Assembly (NCBI GenBank): GCA_024511395.1
Contig: JANELJ010000090.1
Location: forward strand, 1,701 to 7,932
Direction of reading: 5' to 3'
DNA length: 6,232 nucleotides
DNA from: Gammaproteobacteria bacterium
GTDB taxonomy: Bacteria > Pseudomonadota > Gammaproteobacteria > GRL18
In this document: piece after piece, positions 5,948 to 6,232 of the stretch
Numbering within the stretch: the first letter of the stretch is position 1
How the letters are laid out: each line of letters opens with the position of its first letter
Notes under the pieces: model-generated
The model's input: only the letters and a program-made list of their open reading frames with translations
What the model was told of the DNA's origin: nothing
The model's database searches: none
Position numbers and translations under genes: made by a program

Positions 5948-6232
5948 ACCGTCTCTTTCTGGCAGTGCATCGCATCCAGGGTGACACAACTGTCTTTAAC
6001 ATTAAACAGTTCAAGGCTCTCCTGTACGCTTTTAATTTCATTCTTTTTACCTGCAGAACAGCTTTGATAAACCACCAGACCACTGTCAACCGCCATTACA
6101 GAAAGCAGGTATAAAGCCGTCATTTTATCCCCGTTATGATGGCTTCTCCTTAAGGTTTTACCATCAATAGCCAGATGTTCATGACCTTGTTTTTCCCTTA
6201 TGCTATTTAGCCAGCTAACAAAACAATCCAAC

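Larger units (their letters stand above)
5458..6232 (-). mobile_element. ISAs1-family insertion sequence, partial (right end; other end beyond window)
   Basis: The element contains an ISAs1/H-repeat-type transposase remnant read toward minE. Its probable terminal inverted repeat begins at 5458 (CAGGGTGGGAGCATACTTTG), 28 bases beyond the transposase stop, which is a normal distance for compact insertion sequences, and I recall CAGGG-like ends for this family. The opposite terminus and target duplication lie outside the window, so the exact boundary is inferred. The inner part carries a broken transposase, so this copy cannot move on its own product. It lies intergenically and does not interrupt minE. 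Confidence 0.75.
5486..6232 (-). pseudogene. ISAs1-family DDE transposase, disrupted and 5'-truncated by window edge
   Basis: Transposase remnant in three pieces. The first piece (from the edge to about 5947) carries HLAIDGKTLRRSH with the first catalytic Asp and VTLDAMHCQKETV with the second. Then the frame changes between about 5947 and 5927, resuming at YEEVDKGHGRIERRRY. Intact relatives have, from memory, some 35-40 more residues between these motifs, so an internal deletion that also shifts frame best explains it. The second piece continues to RRHWHIENSQH, with the catalytic Glu at 5690-5692. A TGA at 5675-5677 stands where the family has the Trp of HWVLDV (TGG), and the same frame runs on as VLDVVFKEDDSRIRTGDSPENM to the natural stop at 5486. 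The apparent start TTG at 6229-6231 is not real; the gene continues off the window. Confidence 0.9.

Noticed and set aside
5743..6231. A complete 162-aa transposase gene starting with TTG at the window edge
   Set aside because: The sequence before AIDGKT belongs to a longer protein running off the window, and its tail after the QKETV motif is out-of-frame read-through.

Overview
The window looks like a chromosomal segment of a gammaproteobacterium. The main reasons are a minC-minD-minE operon whose products align well, from memory, with the Enterobacteria/Pseudomonas type, a short Rieske ferredoxin-like gene beside minC, and a decayed ISAs1-type transposase. Base composition is moderate (about 40-45% GC judged by eye, not counted). 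I cannot name a genus.

Layout. (1) Positions 47-2660, minus strand: a two-gene unit. The first gene encodes a multi-pass membrane protein of unknown function (231 aa). Thirteen bases downstream lies an LTA-synthase-type phosphoglycerol transferase/sulfatase-fold enzyme (634 aa from the start I prefer) with five membrane segments and an extracytoplasmic catalytic domain. (2) Positions 2763-3080, minus strand: a 105-aa Rieske [2Fe-2S] protein. (3) Positions 3081-3375: a divergent intergenic region of 295 bases with a candidate extended -10 promoter in each direction. (4) Positions 3376-5362, plus strand: minC, minD and minE, the oscillating system that places the division septum at midcell. minD and minE overlap by one base. 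(5) Positions 5363-5457: a short spacer with a striking 18-bp near-perfect inverted repeat. (6) From 5458 to the window end: the right end of an ISAs1-family insertion sequence, transposase on the minus strand. It is inactivated by an internal deletion with frameshift and by a Trp-to-stop change, and it is cut by the window edge.

How the genes work together. MinD binds ATP and the membrane and recruits MinC, which blocks FtsZ assembly; MinE stimulates MinD ATPase and drives pole-to-pole oscillation. The LTA-synthase-like enzyme and its membrane partner probably act on envelope glycerophospholipids or glycans, but their substrate cannot be read from the sequence. The Rieske protein is a soluble electron-transfer or accessory protein with no visible functional link to either neighbour.

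I see no clearly new multi-gene system here. The points most worth a second look are the uncharacterised membrane protein with conserved-looking acidic/His motifs paired with the LtaS-like enzyme, the long Pro/Glu-rich linker in MinC, the inverted repeat after minE, and the decay pattern of the IS.
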